DNA from: Anaerolineales bacterium
GTDB taxonomy: Bacteria > Chloroflexota > Anaerolineae > Anaerolineales > DRMV01
Assembly: GCA_015491595.1 (NCBI GenBank)
Contig: WFVP01000202.1
Span: forward strand, 1 to 5,956
Direction: 5' to 3'
DNA: 5,956 nt
Shown: one piece after another, positions 1-5,956 of the stretch
How positions within the stretch are numbered: the stretch's first letter is position 1
Layout: every line of letters begins with the position of its first letter
Notes under the pieces: model-generated
Told to the model about the DNA's origin: nothing
Databases searched by the model: none
Seen by the model: the letters and a program-made list of their open reading frames with translations, nothing else
Program-made: the position numbers and the translations under genes

Positions 1-1782
1 GACCAGGCTCGGGTGTGGTACGTGCGCAAGGTGGGCCTGGGCCTGATGATGGGCATCCGGGGGGACTTCAAACCCATTCCCTTCATCGAAGACGTGGCCG
101 TGCCGCCCGAGCAACTTCCCAATTACGTGCAGGACATCCTGGACCTGATGCGCCGGTTCGATACCCGGGTGGCCATGTACGCCCATGCCAGCGCGGGGTG
201 CCTGCACATCCGCCCCCTCATCAACCTCAAAGATGTGACCGGGGTACGCAAGATGGCCGAAATCGCGGACGCGGTGGCCGACCTGGCCCTCAAGTACGGC
301 GGCGCGATGAGCGGCGAGCACGGCGACGGTCTGGCCCGGTCCCAGTTCAACGAACGCATCTTCGGCCCGGTCCTCTACCAGGCCATGCGGCGCATCAAGT
401 ACACCTTTGACCCCCAGGGCCGGCTCAACCCCGGCAAGGTAATGGACGCGCCGCCCATGACGGAAAACCTGCGCTACGGCCCCGACTACCGGGTACGCGC
501 CTTCCCCACCCGCCTCAACTGGGACGACTTCCTGGGCTTCGACCGCGCGGTGGAGCAGTGCAACGGCGCGGGGGTGTGCCGGAAAATCGGTTCGGGCACC
601 ATGTGCCCCACGTACATGGCCACCCGCGATGAGCGGGATAGCACCCGCGGCCGGGCCAACGCGCTCCGGGCCTGGCTCAGCGGCAAGCCCGTGACCTTGG
701 ACGACCACCAGGTCTACCAGGTGCTCAAACTGTGCATCGGCTGCAAAGCCTGCAAGGCCGAATGCCCCTCCGCGGTGGACATGAACAAAATCAAGACCGA
801 GTGGACCGCCTGGTACTACGACAGGTACGGCCTGCCCCTGCGCAACCGCGTGCTGGGCCACATCCACCAATTGAACCGCTGGCTCTCGCCCTTTGCCGCG
901 TTGGTGAACCCGGTGATGCGCAGCCGCGTGTTCCGCCGCGTGCTGGCGCGGGTGCTGGGCCTGCACCCGGACCGTACCCTCCCGCTCCTGGCCCGGCAGA
1001 CGTTCCTGGCCTGGTGGAAGCACCGGCTCCCGCGCTCCTCGCCCGCACCTCGGGGCCGGGTGGTGCTCTTCCCCGATACCTTCATCACCTACAACGACCC
1101 CCACATCGGCCGGGCCGCGGTGGAGGTGCTGGAGGCTCTGGGATACGAAGTGGTGGTGGCAGAACAACGGGTGTGCTGTGGCCGGCCACTGCTTTCCCAG
1201 GGCTTGCTGGAAGCCGCCCGAAGGAACGCACGGCACAACGTGGCCCTGCTCGCGGCCTATGCCCGGCAGGGCATCCCCATTTTGGGCCTGGAGCCATCGT
1301 GCATCCTCACCATCCGGGATGAATACCCCGACCTGGTGGGCACGGAGGAAGCCCAACTGGTGGCCCGCCACAGTATGACCCTGGACGAGTTCCTGGCCGA
1401 CCTGCTGAGCCGGGAACCCGACGCCCTGCCCTTCCGCGCGCCCAGGGAGCCGGTCTACGTGCACGTCCACTGTCACCAAAAGGCCCTGGTGGGCCCGGAG
1501 CCGACCCTCAAAGTGCTGCGCACCCTGGGCGTGGACGTGCGCTACATCGATGCCGGGTGCTGCGGCATGGCCGGGGCCTTTGGGTACGAGGCCGAACACT
1601 ATGACCTGAGCGTGCGCATCGCGGAGGACCGCCTGCTCCCCGCGCTGCGGGAGGCACCCCCAGAAGCAGTGATTTTGGCCAACGGGGCTTCCTGCCGACA
1701 TCAGATTCAGGACCTGGCAGGCCGCCGTCCCTTCCACCTCGTCGAAGTGCTGGCCGCGGGATTGGTGCGCCAGGGGGAATGA
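1..1782 (+). CDS. FAD-linked oxidase / Fe-S oxidoreductase fusion (YdiJ / D-2-hydroxyacid dehydrogenase-like), 5'-partial
   Basis: This is the C-terminal 593 residues of a flavin and iron-sulfur dehydrogenase. The frame is open to base 1, so the GTG at 13 is internal and the FAD-binding (PCMH) half is cut off. Numbering from the first codon, residues 1-146 are the FAD-linked oxidase C-terminal domain, with the metal/substrate-site motifs HASAGCLHIRP (62-72) and SGEHGDG (104-110) and the closing block FDPQGRLNPGKV. Residues 187-255 form the Fe-S module: CNGAGVC...MCPTY followed by TRGRAN, then CxxCxxCxxxCP (C245, C248, C251, C255). Two CCG domains follow at about 352-444 (CCG at 392-394) and 484-586 (CCG at 520-522), as in GlpC, GlcF and heterodisulfide reductase subunits. 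Families with this layout oxidise D-2-hydroxyacids such as D-2-hydroxyglutarate or D-lactate and pass electrons through Fe-S clusters to a membrane or electron-transfer acceptor. The substrate cannot be read from the sequence. The stop codon overlaps the terminator stem. Confidence 0.95.
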   Translation, partial: DQARVWYVRKVGLGLMMGIRGDFKPIPFIEDVAVPPEQLPNYVQDILDLMRRFDTRVAMYAHASAGCLHIRPLINLKDVTGVRKMAEIADAVADLALKYGGAMSGEHGDGLARSQFNERIFGPVLYQAMRRIKYTFDPQGRLNPGKVMDAPPMTENLRYGPDYRVRAFPTRLNWDDFLGFDRAVEQCNGAGVCRKIGSGTMCPTYMATRDERDSTRGRANALRAWLSGKPVTLDDHQVYQVLKLCIGCKACKAECPSAVDMNKIKTEWTAWYYDRYGLPLRNRVLGHIHQLNRWLSPFAALVNPVMRSRVFRRVLARVLGLHPDRTLPLLARQTFLAWWKHRLPRSSPAPRGRVVLFPDTFITYNDPHIGRAAVEVLEALGYEVVVAEQRVCCGRPLLSQGLLEAARRNARHNVALLAAYARQGIPILGLEPSCILTIRDEYPDLVGTEEAQLVARHSMTLDEFLADLLSREPDALPFRAPREPVYVHVHCHQKALVGPEPTLKVLRTLGVDVRYIDAGCCGMAGAFGYEAEHYDLSVRIAEDRLLPALREAPPEAVILANGASCRHQIQDLAGRRPFHLVEVLAAGLVRQGE

Positions 1783-1821
1783 ATTGGTGAGGCGACGAAG
1801 CCGCCCCACCAGTTCATTTTT
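1781..1821. terminator. Hairpin terminator between convergent genes
   Basis: An inverted repeat spans 1781-1815, pairing 1781-1794 with 1802-1815. As plus-strand RNA it has one G-U pair at 1784/1812 and an A-C mismatch at 1790/1806, and it is followed by ATTTTTA (1816-1822), as in a rho-independent terminator for the oxidoreductase gene. It begins inside that gene's TGA and ends 3 bp before the stop codon of the convergent membrane-protein gene. Read as minus-strand RNA, the central mismatches become G-U pairs, giving a nearly continuous 16-position stem closing a TTC loop with one C-A mismatch, but the following tract (ATTCATTCC) is less T-rich. A shared bidirectional terminator is likely, stronger by T-tract on the plus strand. 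Confidence 0.8.
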
Positions 1822-1824
1822 ACC

Positions 1825-3738
1825 CTATCCTATGGCCGGGTCGCCTTTTGTGCCGAACTTCGTTCCATTGTCTCCCTTTGCAGAGGCGCTGGGATTACGG
1901 CGGGCTTTCTCCTCCATTTCCAGGAGAATACGGGCCACTTCGGCCAGAGCCACCCGTTGTTTGCGGTAGAAATCGGCCTCGGAAAGGGCAAGACGCAAAG
2001 CGATGTCCCGCACCTTCCGACCCTGGAAGAACTTCATCTCCAGGATGTTGTACAGCAACCACTCCGCGGTAAAGCGGCGCTCACCGGGCGGACGCAATTG
2101 CTCGATGGCCTCCCGGAGCACAGCGCGCAGGCCCTGAACCACGTTACCGTCATAGCGCGTCGCGGCCTGTTGCACCACCTTCCAGCGCAGCAGCGGGTTA
2201 TCGCTGAGTTTGGGACCACCCCAGTAGTGCTTGAGAGCATCCCGGACCCACTGAAATACCTCACCCGTGGGCGGGAGTTCTTCTTCGGACATCAAAGCCC
2301 GACGGCGGTCAAAACGGGCCACGGCCCGCAACCGAGGCAAAAGGGTAGATTGCTGCACCAGCGTCTGCAAGGCCGTGAGCACCCGTCGGGAACGCTGCCA
2401 TTCCTGCAAGGCCAGCACGGCCCGTTCAGAGACCGCGTCCAGCACCTCCTGATCATCTTCCGTCAATGCCGCTTTCTGACGAGGGAAGATGAGCATGCCC
2501 AGGAGCACGTCGGATTCCGGGTCGTGCAAAGCCCGCACCCAGTACCCATCCCACACGAAATAACCCGGACCGTTCTTGGGCGGTTCCAATGCTGGACGGG
2601 GCAAATCCTGCCACTCTCCAATGGTAACCAGCAGGAGAGGCTCATCGTCCTCAAAAGCCACCAGCAGAGCCCGGTCCACCCGCAATTGGTCGCACACGAC
2701 GCCCAACAGCGCCTCCAGGAACTGGCGCAGGTCTTGCGGGGTGAACAGACGCTCGCTAATATGGGCCAACAAGTCCGCCGCCGGATCCTGCACCGGCCAC
2801 AGGCGTTCCAGCCAGGGAAGAACGAGACCGATGAGGTAACTGGTGAACAACAACGTGACCACCAGGGCCAGGGGCACCCACAATCCATAGGCCTCGCCAA
2901 AGACGAAAAGCCCCCAACGCCGAGCCAACGTTGCGGCTGCCAGGGCCAGGGAAACGGTCACCGGACCCCGCAACACCCATCGCAGCAACCGCTGCTGTAC
3001 CAAACGGTCGGGAAGCGCCACACCAAAGAAGGCCGCGGCGTAGGCCATCAGGAACAACAACGTGCCCACCACGATTTGGTTGAGGGTCCCCAAAAGCCAG
3101 AACAGCCCCACCCAACGCCCGGCCAGCGCTTCGCCAAAAGCCAAATAAGGGAAGGAGCCTACGGCGATGGCCAATGCACCGGCCAACAGATAGGCCAACC
3201 GTCGTCGGGAGACGCGCACCACAGTGCGGCGATAGGCCCGCCAGAGATTCACCAGGGCGAACACCATCACCACGGCATAGAACACGATGAAAACCCAGGC
3301 CCAGGGACCGGCCCGAAAGTGAGGAGCGGGCGTCTCCCGGAAGGCCCCCAGAATAAGATCCCGGGGCCACCACATGGCCACGGCGAACCCTGCTCCCAGG
3401 ACATACGCCGCGCGCACGGCCCAGATGCGCCGTCCCCGGGAGGGTCTCCCCGTCAATGCCAGCACCGCGTCGGAGAAGTGGAGCAGCGTGGCAGGGAGGA
3501 AGGCCAAGCCGGTCCAGAGCACCCGTAACCAGAGGGCCTTGAGCTCGGGGGTCTCCGCCACGTTGGTGAGGGCCTCACCGCCATACAGGGGGACCAGCAC
3601 CAGCAAGACCAGGGAAAAGGCGCGAGCCACCCGAACCCGCAAGTTGAAGGTGAGGGTGTAAAGCCACAAGCCCGCGGCGGCAATGCCAATGGCTGCGGCC
3701 AGAATCGCGTTCAGCGTATGGAGGAACGAGAGGAACAT
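1825..3738 (-). CDS. Polytopic membrane sensor-like protein with GAF-like domain and C-terminal HTH-like module (hypothetical)
   Basis: I do not recognise a named gene for this 637-residue protein. Residues 1-310 hold about nine hydrophobic segments (roughly 5-29, 37-56, 68-92, 106-124, 146-166, 180-200, 212-240, 256-275 and 285-310). The LLHFSDAVLALTGR stretch (85-98) resembles the 7TM region found at the N-terminus of some sensor histidine kinases. Residues about 325-447 look like a cytoplasmic GAF domain, ending in a helix (LTEDDQEVLDAVSERAVLAL) that would lead into a signalling helix. No H-box, N-box or G-box is present, so it is not a kinase. Residues 490-610 form a separate helical module with YWGGPK, EWLLYNILEMKF and a predicted helix-turn-helix (KVRDIALRLALSEADFYRKQ, 575-594). 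The tail (613-637) is Gly/Lys/Ser-rich and probably disordered. The ATG at 3738 has AGGA four bases upstream, and the first membrane segment starts at once. It lies 30 bp after lepA and is probably in the same transcript. A role in membrane-linked sensing or transcription control is inference only. Confidence 0.92.
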   Translation of the reverse strand: MFLSFLHTLNAILAAAIGIAAAGLWLYTLTFNLRVRVARAFSLVLLVLVPLYGGEALTNVAETPELKALWLRVLWTGLAFLPATLLHFSDAVLALTGRPSRGRRIWAVRAAYVLGAGFAVAMWWPRDLILGAFRETPAPHFRAGPWAWVFIVFYAVVMVFALVNLWRAYRRTVVRVSRRRLAYLLAGALAIAVGSFPYLAFGEALAGRWVGLFWLLGTLNQIVVGTLLFLMAYAAAFFGVALPDRLVQQRLLRWVLRGPVTVSLALAAATLARRWGLFVFGEAYGLWVPLALVVTLLFTSYLIGLVLPWLERLWPVQDPAADLLAHISERLFTPQDLRQFLEALLGVVCDQLRVDRALLVAFEDDEPLLLVTIGEWQDLPRPALEPPKNGPGYFVWDGYWVRALHDPESDVLLGMLIFPRQKAALTEDDQEVLDAVSERAVLALQEWQRSRRVLTALQTLVQQSTLLPRLRAVARFDRRRALMSEEELPPTGEVFQWVRDALKHYWGGPKLSDNPLLRWKVVQQAATRYDGNVVQGLRAVLREAIEQLRPPGERRFTAEWLLYNILEMKFFQGRKVRDIALRLALSEADFYRKQRVALAEVARILLEMEEKARRNPSASAKGDNGTKFGTKGDPAIG

Positions 3739-3768
3739 GGCATCCTGGACGAAGGAAAGGGAATCCGT

Positions 3769-5577
3769 CTACGATTCCTCGGACTCGCCCACCTGCAACA
3801 CGGCCCAAAACGCCTCCTGCGGGATTTCCACCTTGCCCACCATCTTGAGCCGCTTCTTGCCCCGCTTCTGGCGCTCCAATAGTTTCTTCTTCCGGGTCAC
3901 ATCACCGCCATAGCATTTGGCCAGCACGTCTTTGCGCAGGGCCTTGACGTTGGCCCGGGCGATGACCTTGCCGTCCGCGGCGGCCTGGATGGGGACGGTA
4001 AAGAGTTGCCGGGGGATGAGGTCCTTCAGCTTGGACACCAGCTTCTGGCCCACCCGGTAGGCATGCTCCCGGGCGACAATCATGGCCAGGGCATCCACCG
4101 GCTCCTTGTTCACCAGCACTTCCAGCTTGACCAGGTCCCCGGGACGGTAGCCAATCAGTTGATAATCGAGAGAGGCATACCCGCGGGTGCGAGACTTGAG
4201 CTGGTCGAAGAAGTCCACGATGAGCTCGGCGAGGGGCATTTCAATGTGCAGGACCACCCGGTCCGGGGAGGGGTGCTCCTGGTCCTTCAGGACCCCTCGC
4301 CGTTTGGTGACCAGGTCCATCACAGGCCCGTAGAACTCCAGCGGGGTGTAAATCTGAACTTCCACCCACGGCTCTCGAATCTCGGCAATCCGGTCCCGAG
4401 GCGGCAAATCCGCGGGTGTGCGCACCCGCTGCACAGAACCGTCTTTGAGCACCACCTCGTATTCCACCGAAGGCGCGGTCACCAAAATGTCCAGGTCGTA
4501 CTCTCGTTCCAGGCGTTCCTGCACGATTTCCATGTGGAACATGCCCAGGAACCCGCACCGAAAGCCCGCACCCAAAGCCTGAGAATGCTCCGGCTCGAAA
4601 GTCAGCGCGGCATCGTTGAGCTGGAGTTTGGCCAGCGCATCCCGCAAATCTTCGTAATCCTCGGGGTTCACGGGGTAAATGCTGGCAAAGACCATGGGTT
4701 TGGGATGCCGATAGCCCGGTAGCGGCTCTGCCGCAGGACGCTGTTTGTGGGTCAGGGTGTCCCCAACGCGACAGTCCTGCACGGTCTTCAGACCTGTGGC
4801 CACGTAGCCCACTTCACCCGTATTGAGCTCCTGGGTGGGCGTCATATCGGGTTTGAAGACACCAATTTCCACGGCTTCGAACTCCGCGCCCCCGGCCATG
4901 AGCTTCAAGGCATCCCGATGGCGGATGCGGCCGTCCACCACCCGGACATAAGCCACCACACCTTTGTAAGGGTCATAGTGGGAATCGAAAATCAAAGCCC
5001 GCAAGGGAGCGTCCGGGTCTCCGGAGGGCGGCGGCACCCGTTCCACGATGGCCTCCAGCACCTGGTCCACATGGAGCCCTTCCTTGGCGGAGATGTGGAT
5101 GACCTCTTCGGGGTCCACGCCCAGGAGCTCGGCCACCTCGCGAGCCACCTCTTCGGGCCGGGCGGCCGGCAGGTCGATTTTGTTCACCACCGGGATGATT
5201 TCCAAATCGGCTTCCAGGGCCGCATAAAGATGGGCGATGGTCTGGGCCTCAATCCCCTGTGTGGCGTCCACCACCAACACCGCGCCTTCGCACGCGGCCA
5301 GAGCCCGGCTGACTTCATAACCGAAGTCCACGTGTCCCGGCGTATCAATCAGGTTGAGCTCATAGGTTTTTCCATCCTTCGCGGTATACGTCATGCGCAC
5401 CGCGGAGGCCTTGATGGTCACCCCCCGCTCCCGCTCCAGCTCCATGCTGTCCAGAACCTGCTCCACCGTCGTATCGGGCGGGATGGTACCCGTCATCTGG
5501 AGCAGACGGTCGGCCAGGGTGGACTTGCCGTGGTCAATATGCGCGATGATGCAGAAGTTCCGAATGTGGTCTTGCAT
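3769..5577 (-). CDS. lepA: Elongation factor 4 (LepA), ribosomal back-translocase GTPase
   Basis: LepA is a translational GTPase that binds the ribosome and acts on stalled or misplaced tRNA-mRNA complexes; it is also linked to 30S assembly. From the chosen ATG it has 602 residues, the usual length for the family. All five G motifs are visible: AHIDHGKST (12-20), RGVTI (51-55), DTPGHVDF (78-85), NKID (132-135) and SAKEG (163-167). Domain II and EF-G-like domains follow, with the LepA block [13 protein letters not shown] (339-351) and [11 protein letters not shown] (462-472). The LepA-specific C-terminal domain ends with [19 protein letters not shown] (557-575), which distinguishes it from EF-G, TypA and BipA. 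The frame stays open up to a GTG at 5724, but that extension has no family similarity and crosses the probable promoter. The ATG at 5589 (MAGAM...) is the only close alternative start. Neither ATG has an ideally spaced ribosome-binding site: GGGAG lies only 2 nt before 5577. Confidence 0.97.
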   Translation of the reverse strand: MQDHIRNFCIIAHIDHGKSTLADRLLQMTGTIPPDTTVEQVLDSMELERERGVTIKASAVRMTYTAKDGKTYELNLIDTPGHVDFGYEVSRALAACEGAVLVVDATQGIEAQTIAHLYAALEADLEIIPVVNKIDLPAARPEEVAREVAELLGVDPEEVIHISAKEGLHVDQVLEAIVERVPPPSGDPDAPLRALIFDSHYDPYKGVVAYVRVVDGRIRHRDALKLMAGGAEFEAVEIGVFKPDMTPTQELNTGEVGYVATGLKTVQDCRVGDTLTHKQRPAAEPLPGYRHPKPMVFASIYPVNPEDYEDLRDALAKLQLNDAALTFEPEHSQALGAGFRCGFLGMFHMEIVQERLEREYDLDILVTAPSVEYEVVLKDGSVQRVRTPADLPPRDRIAEIREPWVEVQIYTPLEFYGPVMDLVTKRRGVLKDQEHPSPDRVVLHIEMPLAELIVDFFDQLKSRTRGYASLDYQLIGYRPGDLVKLEVLVNKEPVDALAMIVAREHAYRVGQKLVSKLKDLIPRQLFTVPIQAAADGKVIARANVKALRKDVLAKCYGGDVTRKKKLLERQKRGKKRLKMVGKVEIPQEAFWAVLQVGESEES

Positions 5578-5660
5578 TGCTCCCGCCATGGACAACCCGG
5601 AATTGGGCCACCGGTTTTTTCGGTTCCCACAAGGCACAAAGAAGCGCCTCGTGCATAGGG

Positions 5661-5669
5661 AGTATACCA
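5661..5669 (-). promoter_or_regulatory. Probable extended -10 promoter for lepA
   Basis: Read on the minus strand, this is TGGTATACT: a -10 hexamer TATACT (5 of 6 matches to TATAAT) with the TGn extension. The -35 position 16-18 bp upstream (around 5683-5690) holds only TTTTAT/GTTTTA, a poor match, which is acceptable for extended -10 promoters. Transcription would begin near 5654, giving a leader of about 75 nt before the ATG at 5577. The leader includes an A-rich stretch (minus-strand CCGAAAAAACCGG, about 5612-5624) and no recognisable riboswitch. This placement also argues against the GTG start at 5724, which lies upstream of the predicted transcript start. Confidence 0.55.
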
Positions 5670-5700
5670 AACCCCATACAAGATAAAACCGTTCTTCCTC

Positions 5701-5713
5701 GGGCAACCGGGCA
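5701..5713. repeat. 13-bp direct repeat, copy 1
   Basis: GGGCAACCGGGCA occurs here and again, identically and in the same orientation, at 5937-5949, 236 bp away. The flanking bases differ (C before and G after here; T before and T after in copy 2). The large palindrome lies between the copies. A chance match of this length is uncommon but possible in GC-rich DNA. Confidence 0.6.
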
Positions 5714-5776
5714 GGGTTCTTCACTGTTCTAACAGAGGTAAAGCCATAGGGGCCGCCTCTTTCGCTTAGATTAAAC

Positions 5777-5867
5777 CGGGCTCAGGACCATAAGGAAGAA
5801 AGAATTTGTGTGGGGCGGCTTCGCCGCCCCACACAAATTTATTTTTCTCCCTGCGGTCCTGAGCCCG
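5777..5867. repeat. 91-bp nested palindrome (terminator- or REP/MITE-like element)
   Basis: The outer arms CGGGCTCAGGACC (5777-5789) and GGTCCTGAGCCCG (5855-5867) are perfect 13-bp complements. Inside is a perfect 17-bp stem (5803-5819 with 5823-5839) closing a TTC loop and built around GGGGCGGC/GCCGCCCC. The bridging parts (5794-5802 with 5842-5850) also pair mostly, with a mismatch and two G-U pairs, after a 2-nt offset. On the plus strand the inner stem is followed by TATTTTTCT (5840-5848); on the minus strand by TTCTTTCTT. It could therefore terminate transcription in both directions, for example of a gene entering from the right on the minus strand, insulating lepA. The long paired outer arms exceed what a terminator needs and fit a mobile palindromic repeat. 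No transposase or clear target-site duplication is visible. Confidence 0.75.
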
Positions 5868-5910
5868 AGGAGGCCTGCGCGTCACGGGGCAAATCACCTT
5901 GAAAAGACCT

Positions 5911-5934
5911 GGTTTTGTAAGAACGTGCAAAACC
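5911..5934. repeat. Small inverted repeat GGTTTTG...CAAAACC
   Basis: GGTTTTG (5911-5917) and CAAAACC (5928-5934) are perfect 7-bp complements separated by 10 bases. The spacing of the arm centres is about 17 bp, compatible with a dimeric regulator site or a small hairpin. No T-tract follows on the plus strand and no gene start is visible beside it, so its role is unknown. Confidence 0.4.
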
Positions 5935-5936
5935 CT

Positions 5937-5949
5937 GGGCAACCGGGCA
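5937..5949. repeat. 13-bp direct repeat, copy 2
   Basis: This is an identical second copy of GGGCAACCGGGCA from 5701-5713, lying 3 bp after the inverted repeat at 5911-5934 and close to the window edge. Whether it belongs to a larger repeat continuing rightward cannot be seen. Confidence 0.6.
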
Positions 5950-5956
5950 TTTCGCA

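Larger units (their letters stand above)
5670..5956. other. Non-coding region upstream of the lepA promoter
   Basis: No reading frame here looks like a gene on either strand. The region contains the large palindrome (5777-5867), two copies of a 13-bp direct repeat, a small inverted repeat near the right edge, and an AT-rich stretch on each side of the palindrome's inner stem. No tRNA, rRNA or known small-RNA structure was recognised. The gene that lies further right is outside the window, so its orientation relative to lepA is unknown. Confidence 0.6.

Noticed and set aside
732..1322. 196-codon open frame overlapping the oxidoreductase gene in another plus-strand frame
   Set aside because: The product is Pro/Gly/Arg/Ala-rich with no motif. 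The overlapping frame carries intact Fe-S and CCG motifs.
1957..3528. 523-codon open frame on the plus strand opposite the membrane-protein gene
   Set aside because: The translation is rich in Q, H, G, P and R, with no domain or hydrophobic pattern. It is the expected antisense shadow of a GC-rich gene, whereas the minus-strand product has clear membrane segments and domains.
4006..5658. Two long plus-strand open frames opposite lepA (238 and 303 codons)
   Set aside because: They are in one frame antisense to a certain lepA gene, are His/Gln/Gly-rich, and show no recognisable motif.
5721..5747. Eight-residue minus-strand mini-ORF (MALPLLEQ) with a GAGG eight bases upstream, ending over the GTG at 5724
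   Set aside because: It could be a leader peptide, but it lies upstream of the predicted lepA transcript start and has no attenuator-like composition. It is too short to support.
5766..5773. Second possible -10 (minus-strand TTTAAT) between the palindrome and lepA
   Set aside because: There is no acceptable -35 at 16-18 bp, and the upstream bases lie inside the palindrome arm. The extended -10 at 5661-5669 is clearly better.
5777..5867. Possible CRISPR repeat or tRNA-like fold in the palindromic region
   Set aside because: There is only one unit with no spacer periodicity, and no cloverleaf or anticodon arm can be drawn.

Overview
The window is GC-rich (roughly 60-65 % by eye). It holds two complete genes, one partial gene and a non-coding right end. 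LepA and the Fe-S oxidoreductase are universal or widespread families and do not place the organism. The C-terminal module of the membrane protein (YWGGPK, EWLLYN and LYRKQRVA-like blocks) resembles what I remember from hypothetical proteins of Anaerolineae-type Chloroflexota. A member of Chloroflexota, perhaps thermophilic, is therefore my best guess, but this is an inference from memory and not a search result.

Layout. Positions 1-1782 (+) are the 3' part of a large flavin/iron-sulfur oxidoreductase. It has the FAD-linked oxidase C-terminal domain, a ferredoxin-like Fe-S module and two CCG domains, as in YdiJ / D-2-hydroxyglutarate dehydrogenase-like fusions; its FAD-binding N-terminus lies outside the window. 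A hairpin terminator at 1781-1821 separates it from two convergent genes on the minus strand. These are, in transcription order, lepA (elongation factor 4, 5577-3769) and, 30 bp downstream, a 637-residue membrane protein (3738-1825) with about nine membrane segments, a GAF-like domain and a C-terminal helix-turn-helix-like module. The short gap suggests the two are co-transcribed, probably from an extended -10 promoter at 5661-5669.

Right end. About 290 bp upstream of the lepA promoter carry no convincing gene. They contain a 91-bp nested palindrome (5777-5867) whose core closely matches the terminator hairpin at 1781-1815, a 13-bp direct repeat on either side of the palindrome, and a small inverted repeat.

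What stands out. The membrane sensor-like protein has a histidine-kinase-type membrane and GAF architecture, but where a kinase would be expected it has what looks like a DNA-binding module. A related GC-rich hairpin core also occurs at two separate places in the window. I see no CRISPR array, transposase, toxin-antitoxin pair, phage gene or defence system.
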